Notes under the pieces: model-generated
Database searches by the model: none
The model's input: only the letters and a program-made list of their open reading frames with translations
What the model was told of the DNA's origin: nothing
Position numbers and translations under genes: made by a program
Shown here: positions 54,013 to 61,891 of the stretch, one piece after another
Layout: the number at the start of each line of letters is the position of its first letter
Numbering within the stretch: the stretch's first letter is position 1
NCBI RefSeq assembly: GCF_003002875.1
Contig: NZ_PVTH01000008.1
Location: 1-64,000 of the forward strand
Direction of reading: 5' to 3'
From: Arcticibacter pallidicorallinus
GTDB taxonomy: Bacteria > Bacteroidota > Bacteroidia > Sphingobacteriales > Sphingobacteriaceae
Length of the DNA: 64,000 nucleotides

Positions 54013-54999
54013 CTAGGCTTTAGACGAAAACGACACCCGCTTCCCTGGTTGGAAATGCACTTTATTCTCATCTACTTTCGGTCGTTGCTTCGTCGTTATT
54101 GTCGTCGTCGTCGCGGGCATTTTTATATTTCTTCGTTCCTGATCCCTTAGCAGTCTGTTGCCTTCGTAACACATATTGCATATAGATTCTCCCCTTAGTT
54201 GCTGCGCCTCGTCAAGCGTCATATTCACCGGACCCGCTGGGTATTCTCCCGGTTCTTCAGCATGAAACGCGGCAATGATCGAACATGGACTGAACTCCTT
54301 GCTGTTGAGCAATACATAGCCTTCTTCCATTCGGGTTTCGCTATAGGCCAGCAGTGACACGCTGAGCATCAGCAACTGATCCGCTTCCGGCCGGGTATCA
54401 AAGCGGATCTCCTGGGCTTCCAGCTTTCCCTGCCAGCGAAACTCCACATCTTTCACTTCCAGATATTCATAGTACTCCTTCCTGAAATTGAAGCCGATCA
54501 AACTGAAACGGATCCTGTACTTGCTCACCGGTTTACTGATGCTTAGCGGTACCCTCAGGTCGGTTTTGGCGTTCAAAACTCCCATAAAAACGCTTAAGCG
54601 CCCTTCCTCATCCCGCTCCACTCGCTGACTGACCTGCAGCACTTCGCTCAGCCGGCTTTTGATATTGAAGTCCATTCCGATGATACTGTTCAGGTCTGCA
54701 TCATGCAAATCACGCTGACCTGAACTTGCTGTGAGGCTACCCCGAAGACCCCGGTACACCAGCTGCGTACTGCGGCTCACCGCCTCTCCATCCCGGTGCA
54801 CATAAGCCGGCTCAAAGGCCTGCCTGATCACTGCCGCCGTGGTACTGGAGAGACCAAACTCCGTGGAGGCCTGGATGCTTGCGCTGGTCTGTTCGAATTT
54901 GCGGGGCTTCCCCTGGATGATGTTCAATTCGCGGTAGCCGCGATATACAACGGAACCCGCCTTGCCGCGAACGATTCCTTTCTTGTCTACTTTTGCCAT
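54013..54999 (-). CDS. Uncharacterised protein, paralogue of the gene at 16808-17647
   Basis: The ATG at 54999 gives MAKVDKKGIVRGKAGSVVYR, which aligns with the starts of the two genes at 16.8 and 17.7 kb; the frame is open to 55071 with no such match. The 328-residue protein aligns with the 279-residue paralogue from residue 1 to about 255 and then has a longer, basic, Thr-rich tail (ATTTTITTKQRPKVDENKV). It has no signal peptide and no membrane segment. A pair of cysteines in ESICNMCYEGNRLLRD is unique to this copy. No DUF6266 gene lies beside it. Confidence 0.7.
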   Translation of the reverse strand: MAKVDKKGIVRGKAGSVVYRGYRELNIIQGKPRKFEQTSASIQASTEFGLSSTTAAVIRQAFEPAYVHRDGEAVSRSTQLVYRGLRGSLTASSGQRDLHDADLNSIIGMDFNIKSRLSEVLQVSQRVERDEEGRLSVFMGVLNAKTDLRVPLSISKPVSKYRIRFSLIGFNFRKEYYEYLEVKDVEFRWQGKLEAQEIRFDTRPEADQLLMLSVSLLAYSETRMEEGYVLLNSKEFSPCSIIAAFHAEEPGEYPAGPVNMTLDEAQQLRGESICNMCYEGNRLLRDQERRNIKMPATTTTITTKQRPKVDENKVHFQPGKRVSFSSKA

Positions 55000-55467
55000 A
55001 ACCTTGTTTGAATTGGAGAACAAGGTAGCGCGGCAGAAAACCTGTGACGATTTTTTCGCCAAAATCGACAAAATTTTATGGATTTTTTAAAATAAGGCAC
55101 CTCAAAAGCAGTCAAGCGGAGAAGAGGCTGAGCTTAGACATTCCTTAAATGAGGCTTATTATTCCTTCAAAGAACCTCCGCAACAACGCTATATTCAGCT
55201 TACACCATCTTTATATAAAGGGCTAAACAACTGAATGTAGAACCGTAATAAGTCCGACGTTAAGCATCTCAGGTGGGACTTATTACGGGATAACGATTGG
55301 CTGTTATCGCCTGGATAAGAATGGTTGTCTTTGTTCGCTAAATCATATGATTCGCGGCCTTTTACCGACAGAATGCCATCATCAACAAGAAATCTACTGG
55401 TCAACAAGTACATCTTACAACAGCTAAAACGCAAAGCCCCCTCCTACGGCTCTTGAACTTTATTTGG
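55000..55467. other. Gap with an inverted repeat and a short protein-like fragment
   Basis: No full gene is seen. On the plus strand a frame ending at a TGA near 55233 reads EEAELRHSLNEAYYSFKEPP, then QQRYIQLTPSLYKGLNN. This looks like real protein but lacks a start codon and a recognisable family. An ORF on the minus strand (55195-55434) has no coding character. Confidence 0.35.
55243..55288. repeat. 13-bp inverted repeat
   Basis: CCGTAATAAGTCC (55243-55255) and GGACTTATTACGG (55276-55288) are perfect complements separated by 20 bases. No T-run follows. It might be the end of a small mobile element or a transcript hairpin. Confidence 0.6.
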
Positions 55468-56577
55468 CTATTTATCACTCACGCAACGGAAACCGAGGTG
55501 CTGAAAGCTGCTGTCTTCTGTACTCTTCATCCGCCTGGCGGACCTGTAGCCAGAGCAGTAACTGTCATTACATAGATAGGACCCTCCCCTCATGACTCTT
55601 TTCGAAGCGTCTGGCTCTGCCGGATCAAAGCTTGTTGAAGGCCCTTTGGGGTTTACTGTCCCGGAACTCACATCTTCATAATACTTATGATGGTATAGGT
55701 CTGCACACCATTCCCAAACATTTCCTGCCATATCATACAAACCGTACCCGTTCGGGCTAAATGATTTAACGGGAGCTGAGTAGTAGAAGCTATCCTTCAA
55801 GGTATTTTTACTCGGGAATTTGCCTTGCCAGAAGTTTGCCTTGGGTACACCGCTACTGACCGGCTCATTTCCCCAGGGATAAATACTATTTTTCAGTCCT
55901 CCGCGGGAGGCATATTCCCATTCCGCTTCAGTTGGCAATCGTTTGCCCGCCCACTTTGCATAAGCTTGTGCATCATACCAGGACACGTGAACAACCGGAT
56001 AATTCTCTTTCCCTTTAATGTCGCTCCCCGGCCCCTCAGGATGCCTCCAGTCTGCGCCTTCCTTCCACTCCCACCACTGAGAATAGTCGTCCAGAGATAC
56101 CTCCGTTGGCGTTGGTTTAAAAACTAATGAAGCTGCTACAAGTACGCTCTCGTCGGGCTTTGGAGTGCCGGGTGGGAGTTGTTGTTTTATCTCCTCCCAA
56201 TCGGGCTTCTTCTCAGCTGTAGTAATATAGCCGGTTGCCTTTACAAATTCAGCGAACTGAGCGTTCGTAACTTCCGTTACGTCAATCCAGAATCCGTCCA
56301 GTTTCACTTTATGCCGGGGAAACTCGTCTTCTGCCGCCTGATCGTTGTTCCCACCCTGTTCGAACTCCCCCGAAGGGATCCATACCATTCCTGTTCGTTC
56401 TTCATCCTTATCTACGCTCGCGTTTACCTCTGTATCTTCGATAGTACCGACAGAACCTGTTTCATTTGCCTGCCCCTTCTGCTGACAGGAATTTATAAGT
56501 GGAAGTGCAGTCAACAGCATAAACAAACCCAGTTGACTGGCTGTCCTTTTTGGTGATAAGGTCGATTTATATTTCAT
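55468..56577 (-). CDS. Formylglycine-generating enzyme-like lipoprotein (SUMF1/FGE family)
   Basis: The ATG at 56577 starts a lipoprotein signal (TASQLGLFMLLTALPLINSC) with the lipidated Cys in LINSC; a TTG at 56598 is unlikely. The domain begins GMVWIPSGEFEQGGNNDQAA and runs through VTEVTNAQFAEFVKATGYIT, RLPTEAEWEYASRGG, YDMAGNVWEWCADLYHH and RVMRGGSYLCNDSYCSGYRS. The Cys336/Cys341 pair in CNDSYC is the copper-binding, oxygen-using active site of true FGE, absent in many SUMF1-domain proteins. It should convert the sulfatase Cys to formylglycine. The adjacent sulfatase gene ends 17 bases upstream. Confidence 0.88.
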   Translation of the reverse strand: MKYKSTLSPKRTASQLGLFMLLTALPLINSCQQKGQANETGSVGTIEDTEVNASVDKDEERTGMVWIPSGEFEQGGNNDQAAEDEFPRHKVKLDGFWIDVTEVTNAQFAEFVKATGYITTAEKKPDWEEIKQQLPPGTPKPDESVLVAASLVFKPTPTEVSLDDYSQWWEWKEGADWRHPEGPGSDIKGKENYPVVHVSWYDAQAYAKWAGKRLPTEAEWEYASRGGLKNSIYPWGNEPVSSGVPKANFWQGKFPSKNTLKDSFYYSAPVKSFSPNGYGLYDMAGNVWEWCADLYHHKYYEDVSSGTVNPKGPSTSFDPAEPDASKRVMRGGSYLCNDSYCSGYRSARRMKSTEDSSFQHLGFRCVSDK

Positions 56578-56594
56578 TTTATGTTCCGATATGT

Positions 56595-58103
56595 TCAAGG
56601 TTTTGACAACTCCGTCTTGCCTGCCACGTAAGAGGCGGCCAGAGAATGCATCTTAGCAACGACATCCTTATATTTCGGATCATGAACCAGATTTACCAGC
56701 TCGTGTGGGTCATTGATTGGATCTGTCAGATAGACACCGGCTCCATGACCAAAGAATTCAGCATATCGCCAGTTTTCTGTTCTTACGCACACACCTGTTA
56801 TTCCTTTACCATGTTCATTCCAAATGGTATATGCCGGTCGGTCGCTGGGCTTATCAGGATTATTCAGCAGCGGGGAAAGGCTTACTCCGTCAAGCCCCTC
56901 CGGTCTTGGAAGCCCACACAGATCAGCCAGAGTAGGATAAATATCCAGTAGCTCGACAATACGTGGCGAGGATTTTCCATTCCCTTTAGCTCTTGGGTCA
57001 TGAATAATGAAAGGAACCCTGGCTCCCTGCTCCCACAGCGATCCTGCCTTGGACCACTTGCCCTTCTCTCCCAGCTGATAGCCGTGATCAGACCAGAAAA
57101 CGATGATTGTGTTTTCCCTAAGCCCCTGGCGGTCCAGTTCGGCAAGAACACGTCCTATATTCCAGTCCGCGTAACTCACGCAAGCCAGATATGCACGGGT
57201 CATATCCTTCGCTTCTTCGGGAGACGCAGAACGGCCAACAAATAAATCGGCATTTCTTTTTCTTATGGCTCCTTCAGGAAAGCCCACCGGAACGGATGGA
57301 AGAGAAGCAAAATCGGGAGGAAGAACGATCTTGTCAGCCGGATAGAGATCAAAAAATTCCCTGGGAGCAATTAAGGGTGAGTGAGGTTTTGAAAACCCGC
57401 AGGCAATAAAGAATGGCTTCCCGCTTTTTTTGCTTTCCTGAATGTATTGTATCGTACGATCAGCCACTTTTGTATCTCCGAGGTTCTTAACTGAATCTCC
57501 TTCTATAGCAGCCCATCGGTCAGAGTGGGAATATCCTTCTGTACCGGGAGTGAGTTTAGGGGGACTTTCCGTGTACTTGGCCCAATATTCTTCAGGTGAC
57601 ACATAGGACGGTGCGGTGGTGTCGATCGGATTACTCCATAAACGCTTTTCACCTCCCTGGTTCCAGGCTTCCGTGTCATCAATTCCGCCATGAAATATTT
57701 TGCCGCTGCGCAATGTAACATAGCCTTGCTGTTGAAAATATTTCGGCAGGCTTACCCAGTCAGGAAAAGAGGCACCGAACCACTCCCGGTTCCCATATAG
57801 ACCGCTGGTTGTTGGCCGGCGACCTGATAATATGGACGCGCGTGATGGCCCGCATAGAGGATATTGGCAGTATGCCCGTTCAAACCTAACCCCCTCGTTT
57901 GCCAGCCTATCCAGATTGGGAGTCTTGGCTATCTGGCTACCATAAACATTCAACTCGGCCCGCATATCGTCTGACACGAGAAACAGTACATTCATGGGCC
58001 GCTTATTTTTAGCATTGCCCGTACCTTTCTTCTGAGCTCCTGCCAAACCTGGCAGAGCGATCGCTATAGCGATTAAAAACAAAAGCTTACGTGACATTTT
58101 CAT
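56595..58103 (-). CDS. Exported Cys-type sulfatase (iduronate-2-sulfatase-like)
   Basis: This 502-residue protein has a signal peptide (SRKLLFLIAIAIALPGLAGA). The metal site NVLFLVSDDMRAELNVYGSQ and the sulfatase signature PLCGPSRASILSGRRP are present, with Cys84 to be converted to formylglycine. Later motifs are FIACGFSKPHSPLIAPREFF and IIVFWSDHGYQLGEKGKWSK. The domain order fits iduronate-2-sulfatase-like S1 enzymes. The likely activator is the FGE lipoprotein encoded directly downstream. The sulfated substrate is unknown; no other sulfated-glycan enzymes are beside it. Confidence 0.92.
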   Translation of the reverse strand: MKMSRKLLFLIAIAIALPGLAGAQKKGTGNAKNKRPMNVLFLVSDDMRAELNVYGSQIAKTPNLDRLANEGVRFERAYCQYPLCGPSRASILSGRRPTTSGLYGNREWFGASFPDWVSLPKYFQQQGYVTLRSGKIFHGGIDDTEAWNQGGEKRLWSNPIDTTAPSYVSPEEYWAKYTESPPKLTPGTEGYSHSDRWAAIEGDSVKNLGDTKVADRTIQYIQESKKSGKPFFIACGFSKPHSPLIAPREFFDLYPADKIVLPPDFASLPSVPVGFPEGAIRKRNADLFVGRSASPEEAKDMTRAYLACVSYADWNIGRVLAELDRQGLRENTIIVFWSDHGYQLGEKGKWSKAGSLWEQGARVPFIIHDPRAKGNGKSSPRIVELLDIYPTLADLCGLPRPEGLDGVSLSPLLNNPDKPSDRPAYTIWNEHGKGITGVCVRTENWRYAEFFGHGAGVYLTDPINDPHELVNLVHDPKYKDVVAKMHSLAASYVAGKTELSKP

Positions 58104-58420
58104 CTGATTTCTTGTGTAATTTAGCTTTAATATCCCGAATTCCGGTACCAGCTAATGTGACTTCGTTCAAAAGTTCTCCAGTTCTCGTCGGTTAACATAT
58201 TCATACAGGACTGAAACATTTGCTAAGGGACGATCATTCAAGTTTCACCCTTAATTTTTGTTATGGCTCCGGTTATATCCGCTAGCGCGTTGTGCCGTAA
58301 TCAGCTACGACTACTTCGTCAGGTGTTTCTTTACAAGGTTTTCAGTGTGACATTTCTGCAAGAAAAACATCACACTGAAACTATGCGAATCTGCAGATAT
58401 CCTGCGTATCCCTGGAAACG
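58104..58420. other. Intergenic region upstream of the sulfatase
   Basis: This is the presumed promoter region of the sulfatase/FGE operon. It holds an 11-bp inverted repeat (listed separately). No gene is seen; a plus-strand frame at 58263-58457 runs through the tRNA terminator and is not coding. Confidence 0.4.
58340..58380. repeat. 11-bp inverted repeat upstream of the sulfatase gene
   Basis: TTTCAGTGTGA (58340-58350) and TCACACTGAAA (58370-58380) are perfect complements 19 bases apart. It could be two operator half-sites or a hairpin. Confidence 0.55.
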
Positions 58421-58457
58421 AAAAAAGCCTGTAAATCGGCGATTTACAGGCTTTTGA
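58421..58457 (-). terminator. Intrinsic terminator after tRNA-Ser
   Basis: On the minus strand GCCTGTAAATC pairs with GATTTACAGGC over a short GCC loop and is followed by six T. Confidence 0.9.
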
Positions 58458-58479
58458 TGTGTTTGGATATGCTTATCAG

Positions 58480-58566
58480 CGGTGAGGGAGGGATTCGAAC
58501 CCTCGGTACCGTTTCCAGTACGACAGTTTAGCAAACTGTTCCTTTCGGCCACTCAGGCACCTCACC
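58480..58566 (-). tRNA. tRNA-Ser (anticodon GCT)
   Basis: This 87-base class II tRNA has acceptor arms GGTGAGG/CCTCACC. The anticodon stem CAGTT/AACTG carries the loop with GCT. A long variable arm (TACTGGAAACGGTA) and a T-arm with GGTTCGAATCC follow. Discriminator G; no encoded CCA. Confidence 0.95.
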
Positions 58567-58718
58567 CCTCTTTTCAGGGACTGCAAATATAGTAATTCAA
58601 CCTATCCTTCAAAAAATATTTTAACATTTTGAAGCGGGAATTGCGCTCACTTTTACGCTTCGAATCAAAGAACCCTGACAGCTAAGCAGTTATTCACACG
58701 ACTTCAAAAAAGATTTTC

Positions 58719-60797
58719 TTAAACCACATAGTCAATACGGACATGATAGATGCTCATGAGCATGTTTTTAAAGATTGAACGTATGGTAGCAATGTCTTTT
58801 AAGGTGATATTACAGTTATTTAATTGCCCTTGCTCCAGCTTGTAATCGATAATACGGTCTACAAGTGCGCTGATACTTTCCTTATTGGGCTCTTTCAGGC
58901 TTCTCGAAGCAGCTTCTATAGAATCGGCAAGCATCAGCACTCCGGTTTCTTTAGAGAAAGGAATCGGTCCCGGATAACGGAAGATATTTTCATCGACGAA
59001 CTTTTCAGGAAAGTTTTTCAAGAAAGACTGGTAGAAATAATCCATCCGGGTATTTCCGTGATGCGTCTTGATAAAGTCGATCACAATTTCGGGTAAGTGA
59101 TTCTTCCGCGCTAATTCCACTCCCTTGGTGACATGCTGGATGATAATCTGCGCACTAGCCTCATAGGATAGTTTATCGTGCGGATTGGAACCTACATTCT
59201 GGTTTTCGATGAAATAATGCGGGTTTTCCATCTTCCCGATATCATGATACAAGGCACCGGCCCGAACAAGCAGCGCATTTCCTCCGACATTGAAGATTGC
59301 CGCTTCAGCGAGGTTGGCAACTTGCAGCGAGTGCTGAAACGTACCCGGAGCCTTGAAGGAAAGCTCACGGAGGAGCCTTGAATTGGTATTGGTGATCTCC
59401 ATCAATGTTACTTCAGACGTCAGGCCGAAGACCCGTTCAAAGGCATAGATGAGCGGGTATGCCAGAAGCGATAACAGAACACTGAATACGAACGGCATAA
59501 AGCTCATCCACTCCAGATTAGTCAGCGTGCCGTTATTTCTGATGAGTGAGATGCCGAAAAAGGCCACGATGTAGGTGCAGAGGATGAGTAAAGCCGAGAT
59601 TAGCAATTGCTCGCGCTTCACGAGGTTTTTGATACTGTAAATGGCTACCATACCTGCAGTTACCTGCAGAAAAGCGAACTCGAAGCTATTGGGTACAAAG
59701 AAACCTGCAATGAGAACTACTAAAAGGTGAATATTCAGTGCGAGCCGGGTATCGAACAGGATCCGGATGATGATCGGGACGATACAGTAAGGTATGTAGT
59801 AGAGATTAGGTATTTTCAGGCTAATCGCCCAGGAGAGGCTGACCAGCATCATGGTGATGACGACCAGAATAAGCGACATCTTCCGGTTGTCTTCAAAGAT
59901 GTCCTTTCGGAAGAGCCGGAGAAACACCATCAGCAGGCATACGATCAGGCCACCTAATACAAGCTGACCAAAGAAAATGGCTTTCCGGTTTCCGCTAAAA
60001 TGCCGTTCTTCCTCGAATGTACTCTTCAGCGATTCCAGCTTTTGATAGATCTCCTGACTAATCACTGCACCGTTGGCGATGATCAATTCGCCCTGTTGCA
60101 CCATCCCCCGTGTTGGCGATAGATTTTTCAGGGCTTCTGTCTCTACCTTCTCCGTGAGATGTTCATCATAAATATAGGTTTGCTGGATATGGTCTTTAAT
60201 CAGCTTGCTTAACCAGGCTTTGTTCTTAATGGCGTTGGCCTCTTTGACCTGCTCATCAATATACGATTCAGCGGTTTCCAGTGTTAGCACGCCGATGGTA
60301 TTCATCTGCTTCGCTTCGTTATTATTGAGTAAGGTAAAGTTGTAATTGGCACCCGATCGCTGGAACTTTTTGACGTGGGCCATGATCCCCTTTTCATATA
60401 CAGCCGCCAGAATGCGTACACCAACCTCCTGGTAGGTTTTCTTGAGTCGCTCCTCTTCGGCGGCGTTGTCCCATTTGACGTCGAAGTCACCAATGAAAGC
60501 CTGAAACTCGGTTTTGAAGATATCCGAGCGGTTGTGATATACGGGAAGCACTGATTTATAAACTTCAGCTTTATCCTCCTCTATCTCATCAAAAGTCTTT
60601 TCTATAGCGAAGCTATATGGCGAGACAAGATCTTTGTTCATCCATACTTTGCCCTTCTCGTACTCATATTTAAAACGGGCATGTTTCGGCAAAAACATTG
60701 TTACAATAACAACGCAAGCCACCATCATGATATACTTTAACTTAGACCCGTATCGCCGGTATAAAAGGAGATGGTATTTTTTTTTTAGTTTTGCCAC
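58719..60797 (-). CDS. 7TM-HD family phosphodiesterase-like protein (PgpH type)
   Basis: This 692-residue protein has an N-terminal membrane helix (LKYIMMVACVVIVTMFLPKH), a periplasmic 7TMR-HDED domain (residues ~60-270) and seven helices at ~275-475. A C-terminal HD domain carries LREL..APGTFQHSLQVANL, the metal motif ALYHDIGKMENPHYFIENQN and IDFIKTHHGNTRMDYFY. The PgpH relatives hydrolyse cyclic di-AMP. No c-di-AMP synthase is nearby. It is divergent from the unknown exported protein at 60878. Confidence 0.9.
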   Translation of the reverse strand: MAKLKKKYHLLLYRRYGSKLKYIMMVACVVIVTMFLPKHARFKYEYEKGKVWMNKDLVSPYSFAIEKTFDEIEEDKAEVYKSVLPVYHNRSDIFKTEFQAFIGDFDVKWDNAAEEERLKKTYQEVGVRILAAVYEKGIMAHVKKFQRSGANYNFTLLNNNEAKQMNTIGVLTLETAESYIDEQVKEANAIKNKAWLSKLIKDHIQQTYIYDEHLTEKVETEALKNLSPTRGMVQQGELIIANGAVISQEIYQKLESLKSTFEEERHFSGNRKAIFFGQLVLGGLIVCLLMVFLRLFRKDIFEDNRKMSLILVVITMMLVSLSWAISLKIPNLYYIPYCIVPIIIRILFDTRLALNIHLLVVLIAGFFVPNSFEFAFLQVTAGMVAIYSIKNLVKREQLLISALLILCTYIVAFFGISLIRNNGTLTNLEWMSFMPFVFSVLLSLLAYPLIYAFERVFGLTSEVTLMEITNTNSRLLRELSFKAPGTFQHSLQVANLAEAAIFNVGGNALLVRAGALYHDIGKMENPHYFIENQNVGSNPHDKLSYEASAQIIIQHVTKGVELARKNHLPEIVIDFIKTHHGNTRMDYFYQSFLKNFPEKFVDENIFRYPGPIPFSKETGVLMLADSIEAASRSLKEPNKESISALVDRIIDYKLEQGQLNNCNITLKDIATIRSIFKNMLMSIYHVRIDYVV

Positions 60798-60877
60798 AGA
60801 AGTTCTTTATCTGTTCAAAAATAAGCAAGTTTTGATTAATTCTTCGTTTATATGAACCTATTGACTGAAAGAGAGAT

Positions 60878-61795
60878 ATGTCGAGGATAGTTTTATTGCT
60901 TTTGCTGGTAGCAGGATTGGGAAATGTGGTGTTAGGGCAAAGACCTCTGACTGATACTCAATCGTCCAGGCTGAACGCTTATCAGGACACGCTGAAAGAA
61001 CTTGCTTACAAGGTGATCAACAGTCCGGATCAGGCAGAACGATATGAATCTAACGCATTAATGGTTCGCAAGCTGGTCAGGGCCTTACAGATACAAAATT
61101 CCTATTCCTTCGATTTTGATTCGCTAAAATCGCTGAGCATTCAGCGATCACCAGATAACGCTTTTAGAATCTTTACATGGCATGTGATGAACCAAAACGG
61201 AACTTACCGTTTTTATGGAGCAGTTCAGATGAAATCTTCTGAACAGCTGCAGCTGCATCCTCTCGTTGACTATTCAAACAACATTACCTCGCCTCAGGAT
61301 ACCTTGCTGGATAATAATCACTGGTTAGGATCTCAGTACTACAAGATTGTTCCGGTTACCAAAAACACATCCACGCCCTACTATATATTGCTGGGCTGGA
61401 AAGGAAATAACGTTAAATCCACCAAGAAAGTCATCGAAGTACTGCATTTCAAAGGCGGCAAACCGATTTTTGGAATGCCTGTATTTGAAGGAAAAGCCGC
61501 CTTTAATGGCAAACAGCGAATCATCTTTGAGTACAGTCGCTCAACTTCGATGATGCTGAACTATGAGCCTGAGGAAAATAGAATAGTTTTTGATCACCTG
61601 GCGGCGCCAAGTCCGGAAATGGAGAGTAACCCGGCTTTTTTCGGTCCGGATTTATCCTACGATGCCTTGAAATTTGCCAATGGACGATGGAAATTAACCG
61701 AGAATGTTGAGTTAACAAACCGCGAATCAGAAATTGACGACTTATATATCGATCCCAGGAAGAGAAGCACCGATATTATCAACAAACTGAAATAG
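60878..61795 (+). CDS. Exported protein of unknown function
   Basis: This 305-residue protein has a signal peptide (MSRIVLLLLLVAGLGNVVLG). The mature part has a helical start (QSSRLNAYQDTLKELAYKVI), then beta-rich segments (AFRIFTWHVMNQNGTYRFYG, YYILLGWKGNNVKSTKKVIE, FEGKAAFNGKQRIIFEYSRS). It looks like a conserved Bacteroidota protein but I cannot name a family. It precedes the dipeptidyl-peptidase gene by 96 bases on the same strand. Confidence 0.75.
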   Translation: MSRIVLLLLLVAGLGNVVLGQRPLTDTQSSRLNAYQDTLKELAYKVINSPDQAERYESNALMVRKLVRALQIQNSYSFDFDSLKSLSIQRSPDNAFRIFTWHVMNQNGTYRFYGAVQMKSSEQLQLHPLVDYSNNITSPQDTLLDNNHWLGSQYYKIVPVTKNTSTPYYILLGWKGNNVKSTKKVIEVLHFKGGKPIFGMPVFEGKAAFNGKQRIIFEYSRSTSMMLNYEPEENRIVFDHLAAPSPEMESNPAFFGPDLSYDALKFANGRWKLTENVELTNRESEIDDLYIDPRKRSTDIINKLK

Positions 61796-61891
61796 CAGAA
61801 TAGGACTTTATTTAAAAAATTATTGATATTTGAGCCCTTCCACATGTTAGAAATGAGATTTCACACTAAAATTTATTCTTCTTAACACTTC

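Noticed and set aside
55195-55434. Minus-strand ORF of 79 codons
   Set aside because: No coding character, rich in Ser/Leu/Arg without pattern, and it spans the 13-bp inverted repeat.
58263-58457. Plus-strand ORF of 64 codons
   Set aside because: It runs through the terminator of tRNA-Ser and through an inverted repeat; its end is encoded by the hairpin.
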